From Bos javanicus (Eukaryota > Chordata > Mammalia > Artiodactyla > Bovidae): a DNA stretch of 64,000 nt. The notes under the pieces were generated by a model. That model was not told the origin of the DNA, ran no database searches, and saw only the letters and a program-made list of their open reading frames with translations. The stretch lies in contig NW_026893686.1 in assembly GCF_032452875.1 (NCBI RefSeq), positions 496,001 through 560,000 of the forward strand, read 5' to 3'. This document shows positions 31,578-47,280 of this stretch, one piece after another. Each line of letters begins with the position of its first letter. Position 1 is the stretch's first letter. A program made the translations under genes and the position numbers.

Positions 31578-33671
31578 TGATCACGTGACTGAGCATGCAC
31601 TGTTCACGTGGCTGATCATACACTGATCACGTGACTGATCATGCACTGATCACGTGACTGATCATGCACTGATCACGTGGCTGATCATGCACTGATCACG
31701 TGGCTGATCATACACTGATCACGGGACTGATCATGCACTGATCACGTGCTATCATGCACTGATACATGACTGACATGCACTGATCACGTGGCTGATCATG
31801 CACTGATCACGTGACTGATCATGCACTGATCACGTGACTGATCATGCACTGATCACGTGGCTGATCATGCACTGATCACGTGGCTATCATGCACTGATCA
31901 CGTGGCTGATCATGCAATGATCACGTAGCTACCATGTACTGATCACGTGACTGATCATGCACTGATCACGTGGCTGATCATGCACTGATCACGTGGCTGA
32001 TCATGCACTGATCACGTGACTGATCATGCACTGATCACGTGACTATCATGCACTGATCACGTGGCTATCATGCACTGATCACGTGGCTGATCATGCACTG
32101 ATCACGTGACTGATCATGCACTGATCACGTGGCTGATCATGCACTGATCACGTGGCTATCATGCACTGATCACGTGGCTGATCATGCATGATCACGCAGC
32201 TACATGCACTGATCACGTGACTGATCATGCACTGATCACGTGACTGATCATGCACTGATCACGTGACTGATCATGCACTGATCACGTGGCTATCATGCAC
32301 TGATCACGTGGCTGATCATGCAACGATCACGTAGGAACATGTACTGGTCACGTGACTGATCATGCACTGATCACGTAACTGATCATGCACTGATCACGTG
32401 GCTATCATGCACTGATCACGTGGCTGATCATGCACGATCACGTGACTGATCATGCACTGATCACGTGACTGATCATGCACTGATCACGTGGCTATCATGC
32501 ACTGATCACGTGGCTGATCATGCACTGATCACGTGACTGATCATGCACTGATCACGTGGCTATCATGCACTGATCACGTGGCTGATCATGCACTGATCAC
32601 GTGGCTTCATGCACTGATCACGTGACTGATCATGCACTGATCACGTGGCTGATCATGCACTGATCACGTGACTGATCATGCACTGATCACGTGGCTGATC
32701 ATGCACTGATCACGTGACTGATCATGCACTGATCACGTGACTGATCATGCACTGATCACGTGGCTATCATGCACTGATATCATGCACTGATCACGTGGCT
32801 GATCACACACTATCACGTGACTGATCATGCACTGATCACGTGGCTATCATGCACTGATCACGTGGCTGATCATGCACTGATCACGTGACTGATCATGCAC
32901 TGATCACGTGGCTATCATGCACTGATCACGTGGCTGATCATGCACTGATCACGCAGCTACCATGCACTGATCACGTGACTGATCATGCACTGATCACGTG
33001 ACTGATCATGCACTGATCACGTGGCTATCATGCACTGATATCATGCACTGATCACGTGGCTGATCACACACTGATCATGTGACTGATCATGCACTGATCA
33101 CGTGGCTATCATGCACTGATCACGTGGCTGATCATGCACTGATCACGTGACTGATCATGCACTGATCACGTGGCTGATCATGCACTGATCACGTAGCTAT
33201 CATGCACTGATCACGTGACTGATCATGCACTGATCACGTGACTGATCATGCACTGATCACGTGGCTATCATGCACTGATATCATGCACTGATCACGTGGC
33301 TGATCATGCACTGATCACGTGACTGATCATGCACTGATCACGTGGCTATCATGCACTGATCACGTGGCTGATCATGCACTGATCACGTGACTGATCATGC
33401 ACTGATCACGTGGCTATCATGCACTGATCACGTGGCTGATCATGCACTGATCACGCAGCTATCATGCACTGATCACGTGACTGATCATGCACTGATCACG
33501 TGGCTGATCATGCACTGATCACGTGGCTGATCATGCACTGATCACGTGGCTGATCATGCACTGATCACGTGACTGATCATGCACTGATCACGTGGCTGAT
33601 CATGCACTGATCACGTGGCTGATCATGCAATGATCATGTAGCTACCATGTACAGGTCACGTGAATGATCAT

Positions 33672-34701
33672 ACACCCATCAGGTGACTGATCATGCACTG
33701 ATCACGTGGCTATCATGCACTGATCACGAGACTGATCATGCACTGATCACGTCTATATCATGCACTGATCACATGACTGCCCATGCACTGATCACGTGGA
33801 TGATCATACACTAATCATGTGACAGATCATGCACTGATCACGTGGCTGATCATGCACTGATACCGTGACTGAGCATGGACTGATCACATGACTATCATGT
33901 AGTGATCACGTGACTTAATGGCGCTGATCATGTGACTGATCATGCGCTGATCATGTTTGCTATCATACACTGATCATGTGCCTCTGGAGGCAATAAACAA
34001 AGAGCTGAGTAGGCACGAATCAAACAGTCAGCAGGCAATAATCATGGAACTCAGCTGTGAGGAATCATGCTGCTCAGCTGGCAATAATCAAGCAGCTGAG
34101 CAGGCAGGAATTACGCAGCACAGCTGGCAATTGTCAAGCAGATGACAGGCAGGAATCGTGCAGCTCAGCTGGCAATTGTCAAGCAGATGAGCAGACAGTA
34201 ATCACGCAGCTCAGCAGGCCCTGATCACGTGACTGAGCATGCACTGTTCACGTGGCTGATCATACACTGATCACGTGATTGATCATGCACTGATCACTTG
34301 GATATCATGCACTGATCACGTGGCTGATCATACACTGTTCACGTGTCTGACCATGCACTGATCACGTGGCTGATCATACACTGCTCACGTAACTGATCAT
34401 GCACTGATCACGTGGCTATCATGCACTGATCACGTGGCTGAACATGCACTGTTCACGTGGCTGATCACACACCTGTCACGTGACATATCATGCACTGATC
34501 ACGTGGCACTCATGCACTGATCACGTGGCTGATCATACTCTGCTCACGTAACTCATCATGCACACATCACGTGGCTATCATGCACTGCTCACGTGGCTCG
34601 TCATGGAATGATCACGTAGCTACCATATACTGGTCACGTGACTGATCATGCACAGATCACGTAAATGATCATGCACTGTTCACGTGACTGATCATGTACT
34701 G
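33672..34701 (+). repeat. 1,030-bp class A cassette, copy 6 (distant)
   Basis: Island at 33981-34221. Although about 16.5 kb from the nearest other copy, it keeps the same length. Its left flank (CATGTAGCTACCATG, ACAGGTCACGTGAATG, from about 33,630) matches copies 4 and 5, not copies 1-3, so it belongs to that subgroup. Confidence 0.87.
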
Positions 34702-37409
34702 ATCACGTGACTGATCATGCACTGATCACGTGGCTGATCATGCACTGATCACGTGGCTGATCATGCACTGATCACGTGGCTGATCATGCACTGATCACGT
34801 GGCTGATCATGCACTGATCACGTGACTGATCATGCACTGATCACGTGGCTGATCATGCACTGATCACGTGGCTGATCATGCACTGATCACGTGGCTGATC
34901 ATGCACTGATCACGTGACTGATCATGCACTGATCACGTGGCTGATCATGCACTGATCACGTGGATATCATGCACTGATCACGTGGCTGATCACACACGTA
35001 TCACGTGACTGATCATGCACTGATCACGTGGCTATCATGCACTGATCACGTGGCTATCATGCACTGATCACGTGGCTGATCATGCACTGATCACGTGACT
35101 GATCATGCACTGATCACGTGCTGATCATGCACTGATCACATGACTGATCATGCACTGATCACGTGGCTGATCATGCACTGATCACGTGACTGATCATGCA
35201 CTGATCACGTGACTGATCATGCACTGATCACGTGGCTGATCATGCACTGATCACGTGACTGATCATGCACTGATCACGTGACTGATCATGCACTGATCAC
35301 GTGGCTATCATGCACTGATCACGTGGCTGATCATGCACTGATCACGTGGCTGATCATGCACTGATCACGTGACTGATCATGCACTGATCACGTGGCTATC
35401 ATGCACTGATCACGTGGCTGATCATGCACTGATCACGTGACTGATCATGCACTGATCACGTGGCTATCATGCACTGATCACGTGGCTGATCATGCAATGA
35501 TCACGTAGCTACCATGCACTGATCACGTGACTGATCATGCACTGATCACGTGACTGATCATGCACTGATCACGTGACTGATCATGCACTGATCACGTGAC
35601 TGATCATGCACTGATCACGTGGCTGATCATGCACTGATCACGTGACTGATCATGCACTGATCACGTGGCTGATCATGCACTGATCACGTGGCTGATCATG
35701 CACTGATCACGTGACTGATCATGCACTGATCACGTGACTGATCATGCACTGATCACGTGGCTATCATGCACTGATCACGTGGCTGATCATGCACTGATCA
35801 CGTGACTGATCATGCACTGATCACGTGACTGATCATGCACTGATCACATGACTGATCATGCACTGATCACGTGGCTATCATGCACTGATCACGTGGCTAT
35901 CATGCACTGATCACGTGGCTGATCACACACTATCACGTGACTGATCATGCACTGATCACGTGGCTATCATGCACTGATCACGTGGCTATCATGCACTGAT
36001 CACGTGGCTGATCATGCACTGATCACGTAGCTATCATGCACTGATCACGTGACTGATCATGCACTGATCACGTGACTGATCATGCACTGATCACGTGACT
36101 GATCATGCACTGATCACGTGGCTGATCATGCACTGATCACGTGGCTGATCATGCACTGATCACGTGACTGATCATGCACTGATCACGTGACTGATCATGC
36201 ACTGATCACGTGGCTATCATGCACTGATCACGTGGCTGATCACACTGATCACGTGACTGATCATGCACTGATCACGTGGCTATCATGCACTGATCACGTG
36301 GCTATCATGCACTGATCACGTGGCTGATCATGCACTGATCACGGGACTGATCATGCACTGATCACGGGCTATCATGCACTGATCACATGACTGATCATGC
36401 ACTGATCACGTGGCTGATCATGCACTGATCACGTGACTGATCATGCACTGATCACGTGACTGATCATGCACTGATCACGTGGCTGATCATGCACTGATCA
36501 CGTGACTGATCATGCACTGATCACGTGACTGATCATGCACTGATCACGTGGCTATCATGCACTGATCACGTGGCTGATCATGCACTGATCACGTGGCTGA
36601 TCATGCACTGATCACGTGACTATCATGCACTGATCACGTGGCACTCATGCACTGATCACGTGGCTGATCATGCACTGATCACGTGACTGATCATGCACTG
36701 ATCACGTGGCTATCATGCACTGATCACGTGGCTGTCATGCACTGATCACGTAGCTATCATGCACTGATCACGTGACTGATCATGCACTGATCACGTGGCT
36801 GATCATGCACTGATCACGTGACTGATCATGCACTGATCACGTGACTGATCATGCACTGATCACGTGGCTGATCATGCACTGATCACGTGACTGATCATGC
36901 ACTGATCACGTGGCTGATCATGCACTGATCACGTGGCTGATCATGCACTGATCACGTGACTGATCATGCACTGATCACGTGGCTATCATGCACTGATCAC
37001 GTGGCTATCATGCACTGATCACGTGGCTGATCATGCACTATCACGTGACTGATCATGCACTGATCACGTGGCTATCATGCACTGATCACGTGGCTATCAT
37101 GCACTGATCACGTGACTGATCATGCACTGATCACGTGGCTGATCATGCACTGATCACGTGACTGATCATGCACTGATCACGTGACTGATCATGCACTGAT
37201 CACGTGACTGATCATGCACTGATCACGTGGCTATCATGCACTGATCACGTGGCTGATCATGCACTGATCACGCAGCTACATGCACTGATCCATGACTGAT
37301 CATGCACTGATCACATGACTGATCATGCACTGATCACGTGGCTTATCATGCACTGATCATGTGACTGATCATGCGCTGATCATGTTTGGTGTCATACACT
37401 GATCATGTG

Positions 37410-37645
37410 CCTCTGGAGGCAATGAACAAAGAGCTGAGTAGGCACGAATCAGTCAGCAGGCAATAATCATGGAACTCACTCTGAGAAATCATGCTGCTCA
37501 GCTGGCAATAATCAAGCAGCTGAGCAGGCAGGAATTACGCAGCACAGCTGGCAATTGTCAAGCAGATGACAGGCAGGAATCGTGCAGCTCAGCTGGCAAT
37601 TGTCAAGCAGATGAGCAGACAGTAATCACGCAGCTCAGCAGGCCC
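37410..37645 (+). repeat. Class B diverged island, 236 bp
   Basis: Combines the GGAACTCACT deletion seen at 19723 with CTGAGAAATC as in 3233, a mosaic of variants found separately in other islands. Confidence 0.85.
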
Positions 37646-40600
37646 TGATCACGTGACTGAGCATGCACTGTTCACGTGGCTGATCATACACTGATCACGT
37701 GACTGATCATGCACTGATCACGTGACTGATCATGCACTGATCACGTGGCTGATCATGCACTGATCACGTGCTGATCATGCACTGATCACGTGGCTGATCA
37801 TACACTGATCACGTGACTGATCATGCACTGATCACGGGCTATCATGCACTGATACATGGCTGACATGCACTGATCACGTGGCTGATCATGCACTGATCAC
37901 GTGACTGATCATGCACTGATCACGTGACTGATCATGCACTGATCACGTGGCTGATCATGCACTGATCACGTGGCTATCATGCACTGATCACGTGGCTGAT
38001 CATGCAATGATCACGTAGCTACCATGCACTGATCACGTGACTGATCATGCACTGATCACGTGGCTGATCATGCACTGATCACGTGGCTGATCATGCACTG
38101 ATCACGTGACTGATCATGCACTGATCACGTGACTGATCATGCACTGATCACGTGGCTATCATGCACTGATCACGTGGCTGATCATGCACTGATCACGTAC
38201 TGATCATGCACTGATCACGTGGCTGATCATGCACTGATCACGTGACTGATCATGCACTGATCACGTGACTGATCATGCACTGATCACGTGGCTATCATGC
38301 ACTGATCACGTGGCTGATCATGCACTGATCACGTGGCTTCATGCACTGATCACGTGACTGATCATGCACTGATCACGTGGCTGATCATGCACTGATCACG
38401 TGACTGATCATGCACTGATCACGTGGCTGATCATGCACTGATCACGTGACTGATCATGCACTGATCACGTGACTGATCATGCACTGATCACGTGGCTATC
38501 ATGCACTGATATCATGCACTGATCACGTGGCTGATCACACACTGATCACGTGACTGATCATGCACTGATCACGTGGCTATCATGCACTGATCACGTGGCT
38601 GATCATGCACTGATCACGTGACTGATCATGCACTGATCACGTGGCTATCATGCACTGATCACGTGGCTGATCATGCACTGATCACGCAGCTATCATGCAC
38701 TGATCACGTGACTGATCATGCACTGATCACGTGACTGATCATGCACTGATCACGTGGCTATCATGCACTGATATCATGCACTGATCACGTGGCTGATCAC
38801 ACACTGATCACGTGACTGATCATGCACTGATCACGTGGCTATCATGCACTGATCACGTGGCTGATCATGCACTGATCACGTGACTGATCATGCACTGATC
38901 ACGTGGCTGATCATGCACTGATCACGCAGCTATCATGCACTGATCACATGACTGATCATGCACTGATCACGTGACTGATCATGCACTGATCACGTGGCTA
39001 TCATGCACTGATATCATGCACTGATCACGTGGCTGATCACTGATCACGTGACTGATCATGCACTGATCACGTGGCTATCATGCACTGATCACGTGGCTGA
39101 TCATGCACTGATCACGTGACTGATCATGCACTGATCACGTGGCTATCATGCACTGATCACGTGGCTGATCATGCACTGATCACGCAGCTACCATGTACTG
39201 ATCACGTGACTGATCATGCACTGATCACGTGATTGATCATGCACTGATCACGTGGCTGATCATGCACTGATCACGTGGCTGATCATGCACTGATCACGTG
39301 ACTGATCATGCACTGATCACGTGACTGATCATGCACTGATCACGTGGCTGATCATGCACTGATCACGTGGCTGATCATGCACTGATCACGTGACTGATCA
39401 TGCACTGATCACGTGACTGATCATGCACTGATCACGTGGCTATCATGCACTGATCACGTGGCTGATCATGCACTGATCACGTGACTGATCATGCACTGAT
39501 CACGTGACTGATCATGCACTGATCACGTGGCTATCATGCACTGATCACGTGGCTGATCATGCACTGATCACGTGACTGATCATGCACTGATCACGTGGCT
39601 ATCATGCACTGATCACGTGGCTATCATGCACTGATCACGTGGCTGATCATGCACTGATCACGGACTGATCATGCACTGATCACGGGCTATCATGCACTGA
39701 TCACATGACTGATCATGCACTGATCACGTGGCTGATCATGCACTGATCACGTGACTGATCATGCACTGATCACGTGACTGATCATGCACTGATCACGTGG
39801 CTGATCATGCACTGATCACGTGACTGATCATGCACTGATCACGTGACTGATCATGCACTGATCACGTGGCTATCATGCACTGATCACGTGGCTGATCATG
39901 CACTGATCACGTGGCTGATCACACACTGTCACGTGACTATCATGCACTGATCACGTGGCTCTCATGCACTGATCACGTGGCTGATCATACACTGATCACG
40001 TGACTGATCATGCACTGATCACGTGGCTATCATGCACTGCTCACGTGGCTGTCATGCAATGATCACGTAGCTACCATATACTGGTCACGTGACTGATCAT
40101 GCACTGATCACGTAAATGATCATGCACTGATCACGTGACTGATCATGCACTGATCACGTGACTGATCATGCACTGATCACGTGGCTGATCATGCACTGAT
40201 CACGTGGCTGATCATGCACTGATCACGTGGCTGATCATGCACTGATCACGTGGCTGATCATGCACTGATCACGTGACTGATCATGCACTGATCACGTGAC
40301 TGATCATGCACTGATCACATGACTGATCATGCACTGATCACGTGGCTATCATGCACTGATCACGTGGATATCATGCACTGATCACGTGGCTGATCATGCA
40401 CATCACGTGACTGATCATGCACTGATCACGTGGCTATCATGCACTGATCACGTGGCTATCATGCACTGATCACGTGGCTGATCATGCACTGATCACGTAG
40501 CTATCATGCACTGATCACGTGACTGATCATGCACTGATCACGTGACTGATCATGCACTGATCACGTGACTGATCATGCACTGATCACGTGGCTGATCATG

Positions 40601-43597
40601 CACTGATCACGTGGCTGATCATGCACTGATCACGTGACTGATCATGCACTGATCACGTGACTGATCATGCACTGATCACGTGGCTATCATGCACTGATCA
40701 CGTGGCTGATCACACACTGATCACGTGACTGATCATGCACTGATCACGTGGCTATCATGCACTGATCACGTGGCTATCATGCACTGATCACGTGGCTGAT
40801 CATGCACTGATCACGTGACTGATCATGCACTGATCACGGGCTATCATGCACTGATCACATGACTGATCATGCACTGATCACGTGGCTGATCATGCACTGA
40901 TCACGTGACTGATCATGCACTGATCACGTGACTGATCATGCACTGATCACGTGGCTATCATGCACTGATCACGTGGCTGATCATGCACTGATCACGTGGC
41001 TGATCACACTGTCACGTGACTATCATGCACTGATCACGTGGCACTCATGCACTGATCACGTGGCTGATCATGCACTGATCACGTAACTGATCATGCACTG
41101 ATCACGTGGCTATCATGCACTGATCACGTGGCTGTCATGCAATGATCACGTAGCTACCATATACTGTCACGTGACTGATCATGCACTGATCACGTAAATG
41201 ATCATGCACTGATCACGTGACTGATCATGCACTGATCACGTGACTGATCATGCACTGATCACGTGGCTGATCATGCACTGATCACGTGATTGATCATGCA
41301 CTGATCACGTGGCTGATCATGCACTGATCACGTGGCTGATCATGCACTGATCACGTGACTGATCATGCACTGATCACGTGACTGATCATGCACTGATCAC
41401 GTGGCTATCATGCACTGATCACGTGGCTGATCATGCACTGATCACGTGACTGATCATGCACTGATCACGTGACTGATCATGCACTGATCACGTGACTGAT
41501 CATGCACTGATCACGTGGCTATCATGCACTGATCACGTGGCTATCATGCACTGATCACGTGGCTGATCACACTGATCACGTGACTGATCATGCACTGATC
41601 ACGTGGCTATCATGCACTGATCACGTGGCTATCATGATCACGTGGCTATCATGCACTGATCACGGCTGATCATGCACTGATCACGTGACTGATCATGCAC
41701 TGATCACGTGGCTGATCATGCACTGATCACGTGATGATCATGCACTGATCACGTGACTGATCATGCACTGATCACGTGGCTGATCATGCACTGATCACGT
41801 GGACTGATCATGCACTGATCACGTGGCTGATCATGCACTGATCACGTAGCTATCATGCACTGATCACGTGACTGATCATGCACTGATCACGTGGCTGATC
41901 ATGCACTGATCACGTGGCTGATCATGCACTGATCACGTGACTGATCATGCACTGATCACGTGACTGATCATGCACTGATCACGTGGCTATCATGCACTGA
42001 TCACGTGGCTGATCATGCACTGATCACGTGCTGATCATGCACTGATCACGTGGCTGATCATGCACTGATCACGTGACTGATCATGCACTGATCACGTGGC
42101 TGATCATGCACTGATCACGTGGCTATCATGCACTGATCACGTGGCTGATCATGCACTGATCACGTGCTGATCATGCACTGATCACGTGGCTGATCATGCA
42201 CTGATCACGTGACTGATCATGCACTGATCACGTGACTGATCATGCACTGATCACGTGGCTATCATGCACTGATCACGTGGCTGATCATGCATGATCACGC
42301 AGCTACATGCACTGATCACGTGACTGATCATGCACTGATCACGTGACTGATCATGCACTGATCACGTGACTGATCATGCACTGATCACGTGGCTATCATG
42401 CACTGATCACGTGGCTGATCATGCACTGATCACGTAGCAACAATGCACTGGTCACGTGACTGATCATGCACTGATCACGTAATTGATCATGCACTGATCA
42501 CGTGGCTATCATGCACTGATCACGTGGCTGATCAGCACGTATCACGTGACTGATCATGCACTGATCACGTGACTGATCATGCACTGATCACGTGGCTATC
42601 ATGCACTGATCACGTGGATATCATGCACTGATCACGTGGCTGATCACACACTATCACGTGACTGATCATGCACTGATCACGTGGCTATCATGCACTGATC
42701 ACGTGGCTGATCATGCACTGATCACGTGCTTCATGCACTGATCACGTGACTGATCATGCACTGATCACGTGGCTGATCATGCACTGATCACGTGACTGAT
42801 CATGCACTGATCACGTGGCTGATCATGCACTGATCACGTGACTGATCATGCACTGATCACGTGACTGATCATGCACTGATCACGTGACTGATCATGCACT
42901 GATATCATGCACTGATCACGTGGCTGATCATGCACTGATCACGTGACTGATCATGCACTGATCACGTGGCTATCATGCACTGATCACGTGGCTGATCATG
43001 CACTGATCACGTGACTGATCATGCACTGATCACGTGACTGATCATGCACTGATCACGTGGCTGATCATGCACTGATCACGTGGCTGATCATGCACTGATC
43101 ACGTGACTGATCATGCACTGATCACGTGGCTATCATGCACTGATCACGTGGCTATCATGCACTGATCACGTGGCTGATCACACACGTATCACGTGACTGA
43201 TCATGCACTGATCACGTGGCTGATCATGCACTGATCACGTGGCTATCATGCACTGATCACGTGGCTGATCATGCAATCACGTAGCTACCATGCACTGGTC
43301 ACGTGACTGATCATGCACTGATCACGTGACTGATCATGCACTGATCACGTGACTGATCATGCACTGATCACGTGACTGATCATGCACTGATCACGTGACT
43401 GATCATGCACTGATCACGTGGCTATCATGCACTGATCACGTGGCTGATCATGCACTGATCACGCTGATCATACTGATCACGTGACTGATCATGCACTGAT
43501 CACATGACTGATCATGCACTGATCACTGGCTTATCATGCACTGATCATGTGACTGATCATGTGCTGATCATGTTTGGTATCATACACTGATCATGTG

Positions 43598-43834
43598 CCT
43601 CTGGAGGCAATGAACAAAGAGCTGAGTAGGCACGAATCAGTCAGCAGGCAATAATCATGGAACTCAGCTGTGAGAAATCATGCTGCTCAGCTGGCAATAA
43701 TCAAGCAGCTGAGCAGGCAGGAATTACGCAGCACAGCTGGCAATTGTCAAGCAGATGACAGGCAGGAATCGTGCAGCTCAGCTGGCAATTGTCAAGCAGA
43801 TGAGCAGACAGTAATCACGCAGCTCAGCAGGCCC
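43598..43834 (+). repeat. Class B diverged island, 237 bp
   Basis: Carries GTGAGAAATC. GGGACT marker at +377 (43975). Its left flank has two small deletions relative to other copies (CACGCTGATC near 43,461 and GATCACTGGC near 43,523). Confidence 0.85.
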
Positions 43835-46800
43835 TGATCACGTGACTGAGCATGCACTGTTCACGTGGCTGATCACACTGATCACGTGACTGATCATGCA
43901 CTGATCACGTGACTGATCATGCACTGATCACGTGGCTGATCATGCACTGATCACGTGGCTGATCATGCACTGATCACGGGACTGATCATGCACTGATCAC
44001 GGGCTATCATGCACTGATACATGACTGACATGCACTGATCACGTGGCTGATCATGCACTGATCACGTGACTGATCATGCACTGATCACGTGACTGATCAT
44101 GCACTGATCACGTGGCTATCATGCACTGATCACGTGGCTGATCATGCACTGATCACGTAGCTTCATGCACTGATCACGTGACTGATCATGCACTGATCAC
44201 GTGGCTGATCATGCACTGATCACGTGACTGATCATGCACTGATCACGTGGCTATCATGCACTGATCACGTGGCTGATCATGCACTGATCACGTAGCTACC
44301 ATATACTGGTCACGGACTGATCATGCACTGATCACGTAAATGATGCACTGATCACCATGACTGATCACGTGACTGATCATGCACTGATCACGTGGCTATC
44401 ATGCACTGATCACGTGGCTGATCATGCACTGATCACGTAGCTATCATGCACTGGTCACGTGACTGATCATGCACTGATCACGTAATTGATCATGCACTGA
44501 TCACGTGGCTCATCATGCACTGATCACGTGACTGATCATGCACTGATCACGTGACTGATCATGCACTGATCACGTGGCTATCATGCACTGATCACGTGGC
44601 TGATCATGCACTGATCACGTGACTGATCATGCACTGATCACGTGACTGATCATGCACTGATCACGTGGCTATCATGCACTGATCACGTGGCTGATCATGC
44701 ACTGATCACGTGACTGATCATGCACTGATCACGTGGCTGATCATGCACTGATCACGTGGCTATCATGCACTGATCACGTGACTGATCATGCACTGATCAC
44801 GTGACTGATCATGCACTGATCACGTGGCTGATCATGCACTGATCACGTGACTGATCATGCACTGATCACGTGGCTGATCATGCACTGATCACGTGACTGA
44901 TCATGCACTGATCACGTGGCTATCATGCACTGATCACGTGGCTGATCATGCACTGATCACGTAGCTATCATGCACTGATCAGTGGACTGATCATGCACTG
45001 ATCACGTACTGATCATGCACTGATCACGTGACTGATCATGCACTGATCACGTGACTGATCATGCACTGATCACGTGGCTATCATGCACTGATCACGTGGC
45101 TGATCATGCACTGATCACGTAGCAACCATGTACTGGTCACGGACTGATCATGCACTGATCACGTAATTGATCATGCACTGATCACGTGGCTGATCATGCA
45201 CTGATCACGTGACTGATCATGCACTGATCACGTGACTGATCATGCACTGATCACGTGGCTATCATGCACTGATCACGTGGCTGATCATGCACTGATCACG
45301 TGACTGATCATGCACTGATCACGTGACTGATCATGCACTGATCACGTGGCTATCATGCACTGATCACGTGGCTGATCATGCACTGACACGTGGCTGATCA
45401 TGCACTGATCACGTGACTGATCATGCACTGATCACGTGGCTATCATGCACTGATCACGTGGCTATCATGCACTGATCACGTGCCTGTCATGCACTGATCA
45501 CGTGACTGATCATGCACTGATCACGTGGTATCATGCACTGATCACGTGGCTGATCATGCACTGATCACGTGTCTGATCATGCACTGATCACGTGGCTGAT
45601 CATACACTGATCACGTAGCTGATCATGCACTGATCACGTGGCTATCATGCACTGATCACGTGGCTGATCATGCAATGATCACGTAGCTACATGCACTGAT
45701 CACGTGACTGATCATGCACTGATCACGTAATTGATCATGCACTGATCACGTGACTGATCATGCACTGATCACGTGACTGATCATGCACTGATCACGTGGC
45801 TATCATGCACTGATCACGTGGCTGATCATGCAATGATCACGTAGCTACCATGCACTGGTCACGTGACTGATCATGCACTGATCACGTAATTGATCATGCA
45901 CTGATCACGTGGCTGATCATGCACTGATCACGTGACTGATCATGCACTGATCACGTGACTGATCATGCACTGATCACGTGGCTATCATGCACTGATCACG
46001 TGGCTGATCATGCACTGATCACGTGTCTGATCATGCACTGATCACGTGGCTGATCATGCACTGATCACGTGACTGATCATGCACTGATCACGTGGCTATC
46101 ATGCACTGATCACGTGGCTGATCATGCACTGATCACGTGGCTGATCACACACTGATCACGTGACTGATCATGCACTGATCACGTGGCATCATGCACTGAT
46201 CACGTGGCTGATCATGCACTGATCACGTGACTGATCATGCACTGATCACGTGGCTATCATGCACTGATCACGTGGCTGATCATGCACTGATCACGTAGCT
46301 ACATATACTGATCACGTGACTGATCATGCACTGATCACGTGGCTGATCATGCACTGATCACGTGACTGATCATGCACTGATCACGTGACTGATCATGCAC
46401 TGATCACGTGGCTATCATGCACTGATCACGTGGCTGATCATGCACTGATCACGTGGATATCATGCACTGATCACGTGGCTGATCATGCACTGATCACGTG
46501 ACTGATCATGCACTGATCACGTGGCTATCATGCACTGATCACGTGGCTATCATGCACTGATCACGTGGCTGATCATGCACTGATCACGTGGCTATCATGC
46601 ACTGATCACGTGACTGATCATGCACTGATCACGTGGCTGATCATGCACTGATCACGTGGCTGATCATGCACTGATCACGTGGCTATCATGCACTGATCAC
46701 GTGGCTGATCATGCAATGATCACGTAGCTACCATGCACTGGTCACGTGACTGATCATGCACTGATCACGTAATTGATCATGCACTGATCACGTGACTGAT

Positions 46801-47045
46801 CATGCACTGATCACGTGACTGATCATGCACTGATCACGTGACTGATCATGCACTGATCACGTGGCTATCATGCACTGATCACGTGGCTGATCATGCACTG
46901 ATCACGCAGCTACCATGCACTGATCACATGACTGATCATGCACTGATCACATGACTGATCATGCACTGATCACGTGGCTTATCATGCACTGATCATGTGA
47001 CTGATCATGTGCTGATCATGTTTGGTGTCATACACTGATCATGTG

Positions 47046-47280
47046 CCTCTGGAGGCAATGAACAAAGAGCTGAGTAGGCACGAATCAGTCAGCAGGCAAT
47101 AATCATGGAACTCAGCTGTGAAATCATGCTGCTCAGCTGGCAATAATCAAGCAGATGAGCAGGCAGGAATTACGCAGCACAGCTGGCAATTGTCAAGCAG
47201 ATGACAGGCAGGAATCGTGCAGCTCAGCTGGCAATTGTCAAGCAGATGAGCAGACAGTAATCACGCAGCTCAGCAGGCCC
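47046..47280 (+). repeat. Last class B island before the LTR-satellite, 235 bp
   Basis: Shortest island: GTGAAATC has lost two bases. It shares AAGCAGATGAGCAGG with the island at 3233. It is the last feature that clearly belongs to region 1. Confidence 0.86.

Larger units (their letters stand above)
21535..31920 (+). repeat. Class B higher-order repeats with offsets 5,346 and 4,460
   Basis: Three successive islands share the same downstream landmark order. The GATATC fusion units at about 23,041 and 24,165 recur at about 28,388 and 29,508. GTAAATG at 26101, CAGGTGACTG at 26601 and GCAATGA near 27,455 recur at 30561, 31061 and near 31,915, each exactly 4,460 bp later. Ends are approximate; the rest of this stretch is plain 23-mer. 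Confidence 0.72.
25551..41050 (+). repeat. Recurrent CACACTGAT-GGGACT-GGCACTCATG module
   Basis: A module without an island, marked in order by TCACACTGAT, GGGACT and GGCACTCATG, lies at 25551-25957 and again at 36240-36649 (offset about 10,689). Degenerate versions appear near 39,660-39,960 and 40,730-41,040. The GGCACTCATG end also occurs near 5,373 and inside every class A cassette, linking the two repeat classes. The span given covers the copies and the plain array between them. Confidence 0.6.
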
